In this document: positions 35,511-43,340 of the stretch, piece after piece
How positions within the stretch are numbered: position 1 is the stretch's first letter
Layout: every line of letters starts with the position of its first letter
Origin: an uncultured Collinsella sp.
Lineage (GTDB): Bacteria > Actinomycetota > Coriobacteriia > Coriobacteriales > Coriobacteriaceae
Length of the DNA: 64,000 nucleotides
Direction of reading: 5' to 3'
Assembly (NCBI GenBank): GCA_900548365.1
Contig: URKM01000004.1
Coordinates: 22,088-86,087 of the forward strand
Program-made: the position numbers and the translations under genes
Notes under the pieces: generated by a model
Databases searched by the model: none
Told to the model about the DNA's origin: nothing
Seen by the model: the letters and a program-made list of their open reading frames with translations, nothing else

Positions 35511-38156
35511 ATGGCAAAGAAACCTGTCGTCAACCCTGCACCCCAAATCGTAGATTCTGTTGAATCCCTTGAGGCGAAGCTCGCGCGCATGCGCGAGGCC
35601 CAGGGGATTTTTGCTACGTATTCTCAGGAGCAGGTAGACAAAATCTTCTATGAGGCCGCCATGGCAGCCAACAAGGCCCGCATCCCGCTGGCCCGCATGG
35701 CTGTCGAGGAGACCGGCCGCGGCATCCTCGAGGACAAGGTGATCAAGAATCACTACGCCGCCGAGTACATCTACAACGCCTACAAGGACACCAAGACCTG
35801 CGGCGTTGTCGAGCGCGACGAGCCCCTCGGCATCACCAAGATCGCCGAGCCCATCGGCCTGGTTGGCGCCGTCATCCCCACCACCAACCCCACCTCTACC
35901 GCGATCTTCAAGTGCCTCATCTCGCTGAAGACCCGCAACGCCATCATCATCAGCCCGCACCCCGCTGCAGCGAAGTGCACCATCGCCGCAGCCAAGCTCG
36001 TCCTCGACGCCGCCGTCAAGGCCGGCGCTCCCGAGGAGATCATCGGCTGGGTCGATGTTCCCTCCATCGACCTCACCAACATGGTCATGCGCGATGTCGA
36101 CATCATCCTGGCCACCGGCGGCCCCGGCATGGTCAAGGCTGCATATTCTTCGGGCAAGCCCGCCCTGGGCGTCGGCGCCGGCAACACCCCGGTCGTTCTC
36201 GACGACACCGCCGATATCAAGCTCGCCGTCAACTCCATCATCCATTCCAAGACCTTCGATAACGGTATGATCTGCGCCTCCGAGCAGTCCGTAACCGTCA
36301 TCGACACCATCTACGACGAGGTCAAGGCCGAGTTTGCCCGTCGCGGTTGCTACTTCGTGAAGAAGGGCGCCGAGATGGAGGCCCTGCGCGAGGCCATGTT
36401 CAAGAACGGCGCGCTCGATCACCGCATCCCGGGCATGCCCGCCGCCAAGATCGCGGAGCTCGCCGGCATCGAGGTTCCCGCTAAGACCAAGATCCTGATC
36501 GCCGAGGTAGAGTCCACCGACCCCGAGAAGGAGGAGTTCTCCCACGAGAAGCTCTCCCCCGTGCTCGCCATGTACCACGCCGCCAACTTCCAGGAGGCTG
36601 TCGACAAGGCCGAGCACCTGGTGCTCGCAGGCGGCCCGGGCCACACCGCGTCGCTGTACGTGCACCCCGCTCAGAGCGAGAAGATCGCCCTGTTCGAGAA
36701 CACCATGAAGGCCTGCCGCATCGTCATCAACACGCCCTCCTCTCAGGGCGGCATCGGCGACCTGTACAACTTTGGCATGAAGCCCTCGCTTACGCTGGGC
36801 TGCGGCTCCTGGGGTGGCAACTCCGTTTCCGAGAACGTAGGGGTGAAGCACTTGCTGAACGTTAAGACCGTGGCAGAGCGCCGCGAGAACATGCTCTGGT
36901 TCAGGGCTCCCGAGAAGGTTTACTTCAAGAAGGGCTGCACGCCCGTCGCTCTCGACGAGCTCGGCACCATCATGGGCAAGAAGCGCGCCTTCATCGTTAC
37001 CGACCAGTTCCTCTTCAAGAACGGCAACACCCGCGCCATCGAGGCCAAGCTCGATGAGATGGGCATCGCGCACGACTGCTTCTACGACGTCGAGCCCGAT
37101 CCCTCCCTGCAGTGCGCGCGCCGCGGTGCAGCCCAGATGGCCCTCTTCGAGCCCGATGTCATCATCGCTGTGGGCGGCGGCTCCGCTATGGACGCCGGCA
37201 AGATCATGTGGATGATGTACGAGCACCCCGAGTGCAACTTCGAAGATATGGCCATGGACTTCATGGACATCCGCAAGCGCATCTTCACCTTCCCCGAGAT
37301 GGGCAAGAAGGCATACTTCGTCGCCGTTCCCACCTCCTCCGGCACCGGCTCCGAGGTCACCCCGTTCGCCATCATCACCGACAAGGACACCGGCATCAAG
37401 TGGCCGCTCGCCGACTACGCGCTGCTGCCCAACATGGCCATCGTCGACGTTGACAACGCCATGACCGCACCGCGCGGCCTCACCGCCGCCTCCGGCATCG
37501 ACGTCATGACCCACGCCATCGAGTCCTATGTCTCCATCATGGCATCCGATTACACCCAGGGTCTCTCCATGAAGGCCGTCAAGCTGGTCTTCGAGAACCT
37601 GCCGTCCGCTTACGAGAACGGCGCCAAGGACCCGCATGCCCGCGAGGAGATGCATAACGCCTCCTGCATGGCCGGTATGGCGTTCGCCAACGCCTTCCTG
37701 GGCCTCAACCACTCCATGGCCCACAAGCTCGGCGCCTTCCATCACCTGCCCCACGGCATCGCGAACGCGATCATCCTCACCCGCGTCATGCGCTACAACG
37801 CCGCCGAGGCACCGGTCAAGATGGGCACCTTCTCCCAGTACCCCTACCCCAACGCTCTGCACAACTATGCCGAGCTCGCCCGCTACGCCGGCATCCAGGG
37901 TAAGGACGACAAGGAGGTCTTCGAGAACTTCGTCACCGCGCTCGAGGAGCTCAAGGAGACCATCGGCGTGAAGAAGACCATCGCCGACTACGGTGTCGAC
38001 GAGCAGTACTTCCTCGACACCCTCGACGATATGGTCGAGCAGGCCTTCAACGACCAGTGCACCGGCGCTAACCCGCGCTACCCGCTGATGAGCGAGATCA
38101 AGGAGCTCTTCCTCGACGCCTACTACGGTCGCGAGCCGCAGTCCTACGAGGTCTAA
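35511..38156 (+). CDS. adhE: Bifunctional acetaldehyde-CoA/alcohol dehydrogenase AdhE
   Basis: An 881-residue fermentative enzyme reducing acetyl-CoA to acetaldehyde and then ethanol, regenerating NAD. The aldehyde dehydrogenase half (1 to about 450) has its catalytic Cys near 254 (NGMICASEQS) and PTTNPTSTAIFKCLISLKTR; the iron-dependent alcohol dehydrogenase half has VGGGSAMDAGKIMW, PTSSGTGSEVTPFAIIT and metal-binding His in HSMAHKLGAFHHLPHGIANA. Related AdhE proteins form spirosomes. Codon use is extremely biased to C- and G-ending codons, implying high expression, and this also keeps antisense frames open. A long leader with operator-like repeats precedes it. Confidence 0.98.
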   Translation: MAKKPVVNPAPQIVDSVESLEAKLARMREAQGIFATYSQEQVDKIFYEAAMAANKARIPLARMAVEETGRGILEDKVIKNHYAAEYIYNAYKDTKTCGVVERDEPLGITKIAEPIGLVGAVIPTTNPTSTAIFKCLISLKTRNAIIISPHPAAAKCTIAAAKLVLDAAVKAGAPEEIIGWVDVPSIDLTNMVMRDVDIILATGGPGMVKAAYSSGKPALGVGAGNTPVVLDDTADIKLAVNSIIHSKTFDNGMICASEQSVTVIDTIYDEVKAEFARRGCYFVKKGAEMEALREAMFKNGALDHRIPGMPAAKIAELAGIEVPAKTKILIAEVESTDPEKEEFSHEKLSPVLAMYHAANFQEAVDKAEHLVLAGGPGHTASLYVHPAQSEKIALFENTMKACRIVINTPSSQGGIGDLYNFGMKPSLTLGCGSWGGNSVSENVGVKHLLNVKTVAERRENMLWFRAPEKVYFKKGCTPVALDELGTIMGKKRAFIVTDQFLFKNGNTRAIEAKLDEMGIAHDCFYDVEPDPSLQCARRGAAQMALFEPDVIIAVGGGSAMDAGKIMWMMYEHPECNFEDMAMDFMDIRKRIFTFPEMGKKAYFVAVPTSSGTGSEVTPFAIITDKDTGIKWPLADYALLPNMAIVDVDNAMTAPRGLTAASGIDVMTHAIESYVSIMASDYTQGLSMKAVKLVFENLPSAYENGAKDPHAREEMHNASCMAGMAFANAFLGLNHSMAHKLGAFHHLPHGIANAIILTRVMRYNAAEAPVKMGTFSQYPYPNALHNYAELARYAGIQGKDDKEVFENFVTALEELKETIGVKKTIADYGVDEQYFLDTLDDMVEQAFNDQCTGANPRYPLMSEIKELFLDAYYGREPQSYEV

Positions 38157-38267
38157 GCCTCACTTGGGTATCCACCGTTCGAATGCCGCCGCTGGGCAGA
38201 ATAAGACCCGGCGGCGGCCTCGAGCGAACTATGATGGTGCAAAACCTACAGAAAGGAAGGAAGCGCC

Positions 38268-39032
38268 ATGATTCTTCCCGATTCCAAGACCCTCGTCGCC
38301 GAGCGCGGCAACAAGAAGGTATACGATCTGGGCGACAAGATGGCAAAGGTCTTCAACGCGACCAAGCCCGTCTCCGACGTATTCAACGAGGCCCTCAACC
38401 TCGCACGCATCAACGAGGCCGGCATCCGCTCGCCGAAGGCTCTCGAGGTTTCCGAGGTCGCGGGCGAGGGCTGGGGCATCCTCACCGAGAAGGTCCCGGG
38501 TGTTACGCTGGCCGAGAAGATGGCCGAGGATCCCAGCCGCTTCTACGAGTACCTCGAGCAGTTCGTCGATCTGCAGATCGAGATCCACGGCTTCCAGGCC
38601 CCGCTGCTCAACCGTCAGCGCGACAAGTACGCCCGTATGATCAACAGCCTCTCCCAGATCAACGCCACCACGCGTTACAACCTCATGGAGCGCCTCGACG
38701 GCATGAAGAAGGAGTTCCACGTCTGCCACGGCGACTTCAACCCCACCAACGTCATCGTCGGCGAGGACGGCAACCTCTACGTCTGCGACTGGGCCCACGC
38801 GACTCAGGGTTCCCCCGCCGCTGACGCCGCCATGACCTACCTGCTCTTCGCCCTCGAGGACAAGCAGCAGGCTGAGGCCTACCTGGAGCTCTATTGCGAC
38901 CGCGCCGACGTTCCGATGCAGATCGTCCGTCGCTGGATGTCCATCGTCGCCGCCTCCGAGCTTGCTCGCGGCCGCGCCGACCAGGACGCCGAGTTCCTGC
39001 TTAGCTGGATCGACGTCGTCGACTACCAGTAA
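38268..39032 (+). CDS. Kinase-fold phosphotransferase (APH/choline kinase-like), function unknown
   Basis: A 254-residue protein of the protein-kinase-like superfamily. The catalytic loop HGDFNPTN is at 154-161 (catalytic Asp156, Asn161) and the metal-binding DW at 174-175 takes the place of DFG. The N-lobe has KKVYDLGDKMAKVFN and WGILTEKVPGVTLAEKM, the latter resembling the hinge of aminoglycoside and small-molecule kinases. The substrate is unknown; nothing marks it as an antibiotic-resistance enzyme. AAAGGAAGG precedes the ATG. It lies 111 nt after adhE and a terminator follows, so it may be co-transcribed with adhE, and it shares adhE's strong codon bias. Confidence 0.8.
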   Translation: MILPDSKTLVAERGNKKVYDLGDKMAKVFNATKPVSDVFNEALNLARINEAGIRSPKALEVSEVAGEGWGILTEKVPGVTLAEKMAEDPSRFYEYLEQFVDLQIEIHGFQAPLLNRQRDKYARMINSLSQINATTRYNLMERLDGMKKEFHVCHGDFNPTNVIVGEDGNLYVCDWAHATQGSPAADAAMTYLLFALEDKQQAEAYLELYCDRADVPMQIVRRWMSIVAASELARGRADQDAEFLLSWIDVVDYQ

Positions 39033-39071
39033 CGTCGTCGCGCATCGCGCGGATCATCGACTAAAACCCGA

Positions 39072-39104
39072 AACCCCTGGAGAGCAGCGCCCTCCAGGGG
39101 TTTT
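39072..39104 (+). terminator. Rho-independent terminator after adhE and the kinase-fold gene
   Basis: An 11-bp stem aacccctggag / ctccaggggtt followed by TTGCTTTTT. Confidence 0.85.
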
Positions 39105-39212
39105 GCTTTTTGGGAAGGGTCAGGCGCTCGAAGAAGGATCGTCAACCCGCTCATGAGCATGCAGACCTGGATGGAACGGGCATCCGGAAAGAGCCATCTG
39201 CAACGGCGAGCC

Positions 39213-39938
39213 CTACGAAATGCAAGCGCCGTCGCCAATCACCCATGCACCGACCGTGCCGGAATGGCACGTGAAGACGCCATGGGGGTAATCGAGCTCA
39301 TTCGAGATCCCAAGATCGCTGAGCAGCGGGACGGACGCATGGTCGAGCTCCCACCTCATCGCAGATTCCGAAATGACGCAATCCGTGCTCAAGGGAATGA
39401 ATGAGAACGTGCTGCCTTGATACGAGCCCACATCCCACTCTTCCCCCGCATGAAGAATGGTTCCAACGAAGCCGTCCTCCACCATCATCACGCGACCTCT
39501 CCAGGCACAAAGCCGCCCCAACGCCGCAAGGTAATGATCGGGCCTCCCGCCTGAAAGATTCATGCATACGATATCAACGGGCCCCAGCCGCTCCAAGATC
39601 GCTTTCAGCGCGAGATCAAGATCGGTCGCATCTTTATGGACGTCGTACAGCTCGATTTCCGTACCTGCGAGCTCTGATTCCAACTCCATGCTCCGCTTGC
39701 ACCGCGCGCTTCGCGCAGAGGACGCGACGGGCGCCGCAACTTGAGAGCGTATGGCGGCCTGCATGGCGGGACTGGACGAATCGGCATCGCCGCAGAATAG
39801 ATGCGGCACGACGCCGGCCTCGCGCAAGGTGTCGATCCCACCGTCGACCGCAACGATGTATCCGCACAATCCGGCTACCTTCTTCAGCAGCTCGGTCGAT
39901 GATCGATCCGGCGAACCCCCTACGACGAGCGCCCGCAT
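39213..39938 (-). CDS. Thiamine pyrophosphokinase
   Basis: A 241-residue enzyme transferring pyrophosphate from ATP to thiamine. Conserved acidic motifs are GDADS (50-54), KDATDLDLAL (102-111) and SGGRPDH (129-135), and IVAVDGGIDTLREAGVVPHL is typical. Residues about 59-94 (basic, Ala/Ser/Arg-rich) form an insertion not found in most family members. The ATG at 39938 overlaps the stop of the HAD gene (TGATG). It ends about 100 nt from the adhE-operon terminator, transcribed convergently. Confidence 0.88.
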   Translation of the reverse strand: MRALVVGGSPDRSSTELLKKVAGLCGYIVAVDGGIDTLREAGVVPHLFCGDADSSSPAMQAAIRSQVAAPVASSARSARCKRSMELESELAGTEIELYDVHKDATDLDLALKAILERLGPVDIVCMNLSGGRPDHYLAALGRLCAWRGRVMMVEDGFVGTILHAGEEWDVGSYQGSTFSFIPLSTDCVISESAMRWELDHASVPLLSDLGISNELDYPHGVFTCHSGTVGAWVIGDGACIS

Positions 39939-40648
39939 CAGGCCTCACCCTTCCGATAGGCAAGAAGAACATCAAGAGACAGATCCTCGAATTCGTCGAT
40001 GAAGATCTCGCACTCCGACCTGACATCCTCGCGCTTCGACCGGCCAGCGGGGTCGAAGATCCCGACGCGACGATACCCTCCATCCCCCGCGCCCTTCAGG
40101 CCGAAGTAGGCATCCTCGAAAACCCAGACCTCGCTATGATGGGGCTCTTCGGTTCCGAAGACGCCACAAAGGCGCTTGAGCGCCAGGTCATAGACGTCGG
40201 GAAAACCCTTGGGACGCTCCACCTCGCCGGTTGTGGTGATACCGCAGAAATAATCCAACAGCCCGTTGCGCTCCAATCCGATTTCAAGAAGATGCCGGGG
40301 CGTCGAGCTGGCGATGCACATGGGAATGCCCGCACGGCGCGCCTCATCGAGAAAGCTGCGAACCCCCCCGCGCGCTTCAATCGCATGCGCGTACCGTTGG
40401 CGAAGCAGGGCATCCATCTGCTCGAACACCTCTTCACCAGAGGAGCAGATGCCCCATACGTCATGGTAGGCGCGGCACTCCTCTTCAAGGGATATGTGCT
40501 CGAAACGAGCGAAGTCATCGGAGGTCACCTGAATACCGTGGGCGTTGATAAATTCAGGTTGGATGCTCAACCACATGCCCATGGAATCGAGCAAGGTTCC
40601 GTCGCAATCGAAGATGAATGCCTTGGGGTTTGCCGCTGTATCTACCAT
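39938..40648 (-). CDS. HAD-superfamily phosphatase/phosphoglucomutase-like protein
   Basis: A 236-residue HAD subfamily IA protein. Motif I is DCDGTLLDS (14-22), motif II is CIASST, the motif III Lys is in ERPKGFPDVY, and motif IV VFEDAYFGLKGA. The helical cap type resembles beta-phosphoglucomutase and small sugar-phosphate phosphatases; the substrate cannot be told from sequence. GGTGAG lies 3-4 nt before the ATG at 40648. It is co-transcribed with thiamine pyrophosphokinase, so a thiamine phosphate is one candidate substrate (inference). Confidence 0.8.
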   Translation of the reverse strand: MVDTAANPKAFIFDCDGTLLDSMGMWLSIQPEFINAHGIQVTSDDFARFEHISLEEECRAYHDVWGICSSGEEVFEQMDALLRQRYAHAIEARGGVRSFLDEARRAGIPMCIASSTPRHLLEIGLERNGLLDYFCGITTTGEVERPKGFPDVYDLALKRLCGVFGTEEPHHSEVWVFEDAYFGLKGAGDGGYRRVGIFDPAGRSKREDVRSECEIFIDEFEDLSLDVLLAYRKGEA

Positions 40649-41029
40649 GACTCACCAATCAAAAGATTACAGTTTTGAAAATCTGTTAAATATACTACAA
40701 CGGTTTCTTGAAGTAGGGATTATTTTTAGCGTACGAGCACGCGGCCTATGATAGAAACTTGTTATAGACCTGTAAACAAAAGCGTGTTACTAAAATAGAT
40801 ACCGCGTTTTAACTGCACAGATGTCGCTCAAAGAATAATTCAGCCCTTCCCGCGGCTTGTCGGCAAAAAGATCACTGCAGCGTGCTACATTATGTAAGTG
40901 TCACAGGTTCCACACATGCATGATGGTGGAGCACGTACTGCCCGATCTTGATGGATGTATGCATGTTGAGCCCGCGACTTCGCTTACTTAGGAGACGCGG
41001 CATAGCCGCCGAAAGATGGGACGGATACT
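40649..41029 (+). promoter_or_regulatory. 381-nt divergent promoter region between the HAD gene and glgB
   Basis: AT-rich and without coding character. On the minus strand TATATT (+ positions near 40690-40696) could be the -10 for the HAD gene; on the plus strand TGCTACATT near 40892-40900 is an extended -10 candidate for the glg operon. A GC hairpin (gcggcatagccgc) sits about 25 nt before the glgB start. No known regulator site is evident. Confidence 0.4.
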
Positions 41030-43261
41030 TTGAGCACTAAAAAAGCTGCTTCCGCATCTCAGCAACCTTGTCTCATGATCACCGATGACGACCTCCACCT
41101 TTTCTCAGAAGGCTCGTGGCAAAAGAGCTGGCAGAAAATGGGTGCTCATCCTGATACGCGAAACGGTCAGGCAGGCTGGTCCTTCCGCGTATGGGCACCG
41201 GAAGTCGCAAGCGTTCACGTCGTAGGCGATTTCAACGCATGGGATCCGAAGGCCGCTCCGCTTGTCCAGATTAGGAACAGCGGCCTGTGGGAGGGATTCA
41301 TCCCGGATCTCAACCAAGGCGACCTATATAAATACGTCGTCGAAACGGAAGATGGCGATCTGCTCTATAAAGCAGATCCCTATGCGTTTTATTCCGAACA
41401 AGCCCCCGGCACCGCATCCAGGCTCTGGGACATCGACGGTTACGCCTGGAAAGACGGCGCCTGGATGCGCAAGCGCTCCAATCGAGACCACATGCATAGC
41501 CCGCTGAACATCTACGAGGTGCATCTCGGATCATGGAAGCGCCATGGCGACGAACCCCAGGGCGAACCCCGGGAAGATGGCACCTATCCAGGCCCGGGCG
41601 ACCCCTTCCCGGCTCAACGCGGAAAGTTCTACAGCTATGACGACCTCTCCGTCGAGCTCGTCGAGTACGTGAAGAAGATGGGCTACACGCATATCGAGGT
41701 CATGCCCGTCATGGAGCACCCCTTCGACGGCTCATGGGGATACCAGGGTACGGGTTACTACGCCGCCACCTCGCGCTACGGCACGCCGCAGCAGTTCATG
41801 CATTTCGTCGAAGCGTGCCACAAAGCCGGGATCGGCGTCATCCTCGACTGGGTTCCCGGGGGCTTCTGCGCGGACGCCCAGGGCCTGTCCACGTTCAACG
41901 GCCACATGCTCTACGAACGCGAGATCCATCCAAACTGGGGTACGCATAAATTTGATTTCGGCCGCCCCGAGGTCGTGAGCTTCCTGCTGTCCAACGCGCT
42001 GTTCTGGATCGAGATGTTCCATGCCGACGGCATCCGCATGGACGGCGTCTCGAGCATGCTCTATCTCAACTTCGGCGTCGATAACCCCGCTGATAAGAAG
42101 TTCAACAAGTACGGCACCGAAGAGGACCTCGATGCATCGGCCTTCATCCGCACGGTCAACGAAGCCGTCGGAGAAGCTCATCCAGACGTCATGATGATCG
42201 CTGAGGAATCGACCGCATGGCCCCTGGTGACCTATCCGCCCGCAGACGGCGGATTGGGCTTCCACTACAAATGGGACATGGGCTGGATGAACGATACGCT
42301 GCATTACATGCAAACCGATTTTCCATGGCGCCCCGGGAATCATCGACTCCTCACGTTCTCGATGATGTACGCGTTCAACGAGAACTTCGTACTTCCGCTC
42401 TCCCATGACGAAGTGGTAAACGGCAAGTGCTCCCTGATCGGCAGGATGCCCGGAGATCCCTGGCGCCAGTTCGCCGGACTGCGCTCGCTTGCGTTCTACC
42501 AGATGATGCATCCCGGTGCCAAACTCAACTTCATGGGCAACGAGCTCGGAATGTTCATCGAATGGCGCTACTACGAGGCGCTTCAGTGGTTCCTTGCGAA
42601 CGATTTCGAAACCCATGCCCATCAACAGGCATTCATAGAGGCCCTCAATCATTTCTACCTCAAGGAAGCCGGCTTGTGGCACTTTGCATACGAATCGCAG
42701 GGATTCGATTGGATCGACGCAGATAACGACAAGCAATCCATCATCTCCTTCGTGCGCCGCGGCAAGAAACCCGCTGACGACCTGCTCGTCATCATCAATT
42801 TCGACCCCGCATCGTACGAGACGTTCCGCATGGGCGTTCCGCGCGAGGGCGACTGGAAGCTCGTCTTCAATACCGACGATCCCGCATACGGCGGCAGCGG
42901 CTACCAAACCGTCGAGATGGCATCCAGCCAGCCCGTTGCCTGGAACGGGCGCAAGGACTCGATCGAGATCTCCCTGCCCGGCATGGGCGGCCTCGTCTAC
43001 AAGCGCGTGAGGAAGTCCTCCTACGTGCCTCCGAAGGCAGCAACCAAGACCCGCGCCCGAACCGTCGCGAAACGAGATGCGGCCACCGAGCACCCCGTCG
43101 AACCCGCTGCCGGCAAGCGCGAGGCGGCTGGAAGATCCAGCTCCCCCGAAGGCACCGCGGACGAGACCGGCTCCGCCGTCTCGCGCACACCGGCTGCGCC
43201 CAAGGCATCGAGAACGCGCCCGGCGAAAAAGCCCGCTGCGAAGCGCCCGAGGTCAAAGTAA
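41030..43261 (+). CDS. glgB: 1,4-alpha-glucan branching enzyme with basic C-terminal tail
   Basis: A 743-residue GH13 enzyme making the alpha-1,6 branches of glycogen. A CBM48 domain covers about 45-140 (GWSFRVWAPEVASVHVVGDF). The barrel carries the nucleophile Asp near 337 (GIRMDGVSSML), acid/base Glu near 391 (MMIAEES) and Asp near 459 (LSHDEVVNGK). After the last beta domain, from about residue 664, is an 80-residue Lys/Arg/Ala/Pro/Ser tail (KTRARTVAKRDA ... KPAAKRPRSK) unlike other branching enzymes. The start is TTG 41030 with only a weak GGGACGG upstream; ATG at 41075 is an alternative. First gene of the glycogen locus. Confidence 0.95.
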   Translation: MSTKKAASASQQPCLMITDDDLHLFSEGSWQKSWQKMGAHPDTRNGQAGWSFRVWAPEVASVHVVGDFNAWDPKAAPLVQIRNSGLWEGFIPDLNQGDLYKYVVETEDGDLLYKADPYAFYSEQAPGTASRLWDIDGYAWKDGAWMRKRSNRDHMHSPLNIYEVHLGSWKRHGDEPQGEPREDGTYPGPGDPFPAQRGKFYSYDDLSVELVEYVKKMGYTHIEVMPVMEHPFDGSWGYQGTGYYAATSRYGTPQQFMHFVEACHKAGIGVILDWVPGGFCADAQGLSTFNGHMLYEREIHPNWGTHKFDFGRPEVVSFLLSNALFWIEMFHADGIRMDGVSSMLYLNFGVDNPADKKFNKYGTEEDLDASAFIRTVNEAVGEAHPDVMMIAEESTAWPLVTYPPADGGLGFHYKWDMGWMNDTLHYMQTDFPWRPGNHRLLTFSMMYAFNENFVLPLSHDEVVNGKCSLIGRMPGDPWRQFAGLRSLAFYQMMHPGAKLNFMGNELGMFIEWRYYEALQWFLANDFETHAHQQAFIEALNHFYLKEAGLWHFAYESQGFDWIDADNDKQSIISFVRRGKKPADDLLVIINFDPASYETFRMGVPREGDWKLVFNTDDPAYGGSGYQTVEMASSQPVAWNGRKDSIEISLPGMGGLVYKRVRKSSYVPPKAATKTRARTVAKRDAATEHPVEPAAGKREAAGRSSSPEGTADETGSAVSRTPAAPKASRTRPAKKPAAKRPRSK

Positions 43262-43267
43262 CCAATC

Positions 43268-43286
43268 GAGCAGGACCTCCCTGCTC
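43268..43286 (+). promoter_or_regulatory. Hairpin between glgB and glgP
   Basis: A 7-bp stem gagcagg / cctgctc with loop acctc just after the glgB stop; a second, smaller hairpin (ggcgtg / cacgcc) follows at about 43299-43317. Neither has a T-run, so they more likely tune mRNA stability than terminate. Confidence 0.4.
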
Positions 43287-43340
43287 GCGAGATTGATGGG
43301 GCGTGCAACCGCCACGCCTCATCGCCTGCGAAAGGAAACC

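Noticed and set aside
35310..37862. 850-codon open frame antisense to adhE
   Set aside because: It mirrors adhE in a strongly C/G-biased gene, where one reverse frame stays open for lack of T/A-starting codons. The sequence is low-complexity Gly/Val/Asp/Leu with no motif or ribosome-binding site.
38268..39032. Aminoglycoside resistance gene
   Set aside because: Only the general kinase-fold motifs match; there is no drug-binding signature, and location and codon use indicate a house gene.
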